Of a stretch of 42,812 nucleotides of DNA, positions 42,546 through 42,812 are shown piece by piece; position 1 is the stretch's first letter; every line of letters begins with the position of its first letter. This DNA is from Candidatus Fermentibacterota bacterium. GTDB taxonomy: Bacteria; JAFGKV01. The stretch is from NCBI GenBank assembly GCA_016928395.1, contig JAFGKV010000016.1, positions 1 through 42,812 of the forward strand, read 5' to 3'. A model generated the notes under the pieces. The model saw nothing but the letters and a program-made list of their open reading frames with translations. It was not told the origin of the DNA and searched no databases. The position numbers and the translations under genes were made by a program.

Positions 42546-42768
42546 CATGTCCGTAGGGAAGGACGCCTCTCCCGTATCCAGTGGTGCGGGACCAAGTGCC
42601 CTCCCGAGCAGCTCGCGCAAGTACGCGGCTCGTCGATCACGATTACGAGAGCGATAAGGACAACGATAGCAACACCGGCCCCGAGCCTGCGGCGGGCGAC
42701 CGTGGACGATCACCCCTTCGAGGGTTGGTGCCCATCATGTCCGTAGGGGCGGGACTCTGTGCCCGCCC
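42546..42768. repeat. Direct repeat CATGTCCGTAGGG with GGGCGGG/CCCGCCC hairpin
   Basis: The 13-base word CATGTCCGTAGGG occurs at 42546-42558 and 42736-42748. The second copy continues into GGGCGGG (42747-42753) and CCCGCCC (42762-42768), forming a hairpin. This layout is like small dispersed intergenic repeats of uncultured bacteria. Confidence 0.55.
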
Positions 42769-42812
42769 GTGTAGCGAAGGGCGACCGATTTGCCACTGTG
42801 TAGCGTACTCTC

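Larger units (their letters stand above)
42285..42812. other. 528-base right-end region of non-coding, repeat-like sequence
   Basis: No credible gene. The region contains the hairpin CTCGC-T-CCGCG / CGCGG-GT-GCGAG (42320-42347) just after the last gene, then repeat-like blocks. Frames on both strands are those typical of repeat translation (minus strand VIARLDRAIQ). Confidence 0.6.

Noticed and set aside
1-42812. CRISPR array, prophage or insertion sequence
   Set aside because: No regularly spaced repeats, no transposase, integrase or phage structural motif seen on either strand.

Overview
This window reads as an ordinary chromosomal segment of a high-GC, Gram-negative, uncultured bacterium, most plausibly from the FCB-superphylum neighbourhood (Eisenbacteria / Krumholzibacteriota / Latescibacteria-like). 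That placement is an inference. It rests on several secreted proteins: one ends in a FlgD/T9SS-like Ig sorting domain, one has a weaker version, and others are an Omp28-like thioredoxin lipoprotein, a DUF6029-type outer-membrane barrel and a family of lipoproteins. Core markers (metK, prs, a PBP1A-type enzyme, tmRNA and tRNA-Ser) show it is chromosome rather than plasmid or phage. I see no transposase, integrase or CRISPR array.

Layout. 1-6460: the 3' part of a secreted M28-type peptidase, then a minus-strand four-gene operon made of an Omp28/PEGA lipoprotein, a Cys-rich secreted protein, a TlpA thioredoxin and a DUF6029 barrel. This is the best candidate for an uncharacterised envelope system. 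6515-9971: a polytopic membrane protein with TPRs, a decayed arylsulfotransferase remnant and a polysaccharide deacetylase. 9975-12248: PPi-dependent phosphofructokinase and PRPP synthetase, behind a good sigma70-type promoter. 12452-16423: a GT4 glycosyltransferase that probably starts at CTG, a GNAT acetyltransferase and a large membrane protein. 16953-21036: tRNA-Ser(GGA), an 8-oxoguanine-deaminase-like amidohydrolase, a PGI/PMI SIS isomerase, and metK with a strong terminator.

21323-28104: a GGDEF-ATPase-TPR fusion, tmRNA, then hypC, hypD and hypE (NiFe-hydrogenase cofactor maturation) without any hydrogenase in view. 28390-31961: a bifunctional penicillin-binding protein diverging from a malic enzyme. 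32011-35400: a second GT4 enzyme, a small lipoprotein and a heparinase II/III-like protein, probably a surface-glycan operon. 35475-37845: a methyltransferase and a YbaK deacylase, then a patatin-like lipase. 38220-42284: an M14 carboxypeptidase, a lipoprotein whose 3' end overlaps it antisense, and a degenerate sulfatase-like lipoprotein. 42340-42812: non-coding repeat-like sequence.

Common themes are envelope biogenesis (glycans, peptidoglycan, lipoproteins, secreted peptidases), thiol chemistry outside the cytoplasm and PPi-linked sugar metabolism. Two pairs of observations support each other: the two GT4 proteins become equal in length (404 aa) once the CTG start is accepted, and three otherwise unrelated secreted proteins share one non-catalytic-looking alpha/beta domain.
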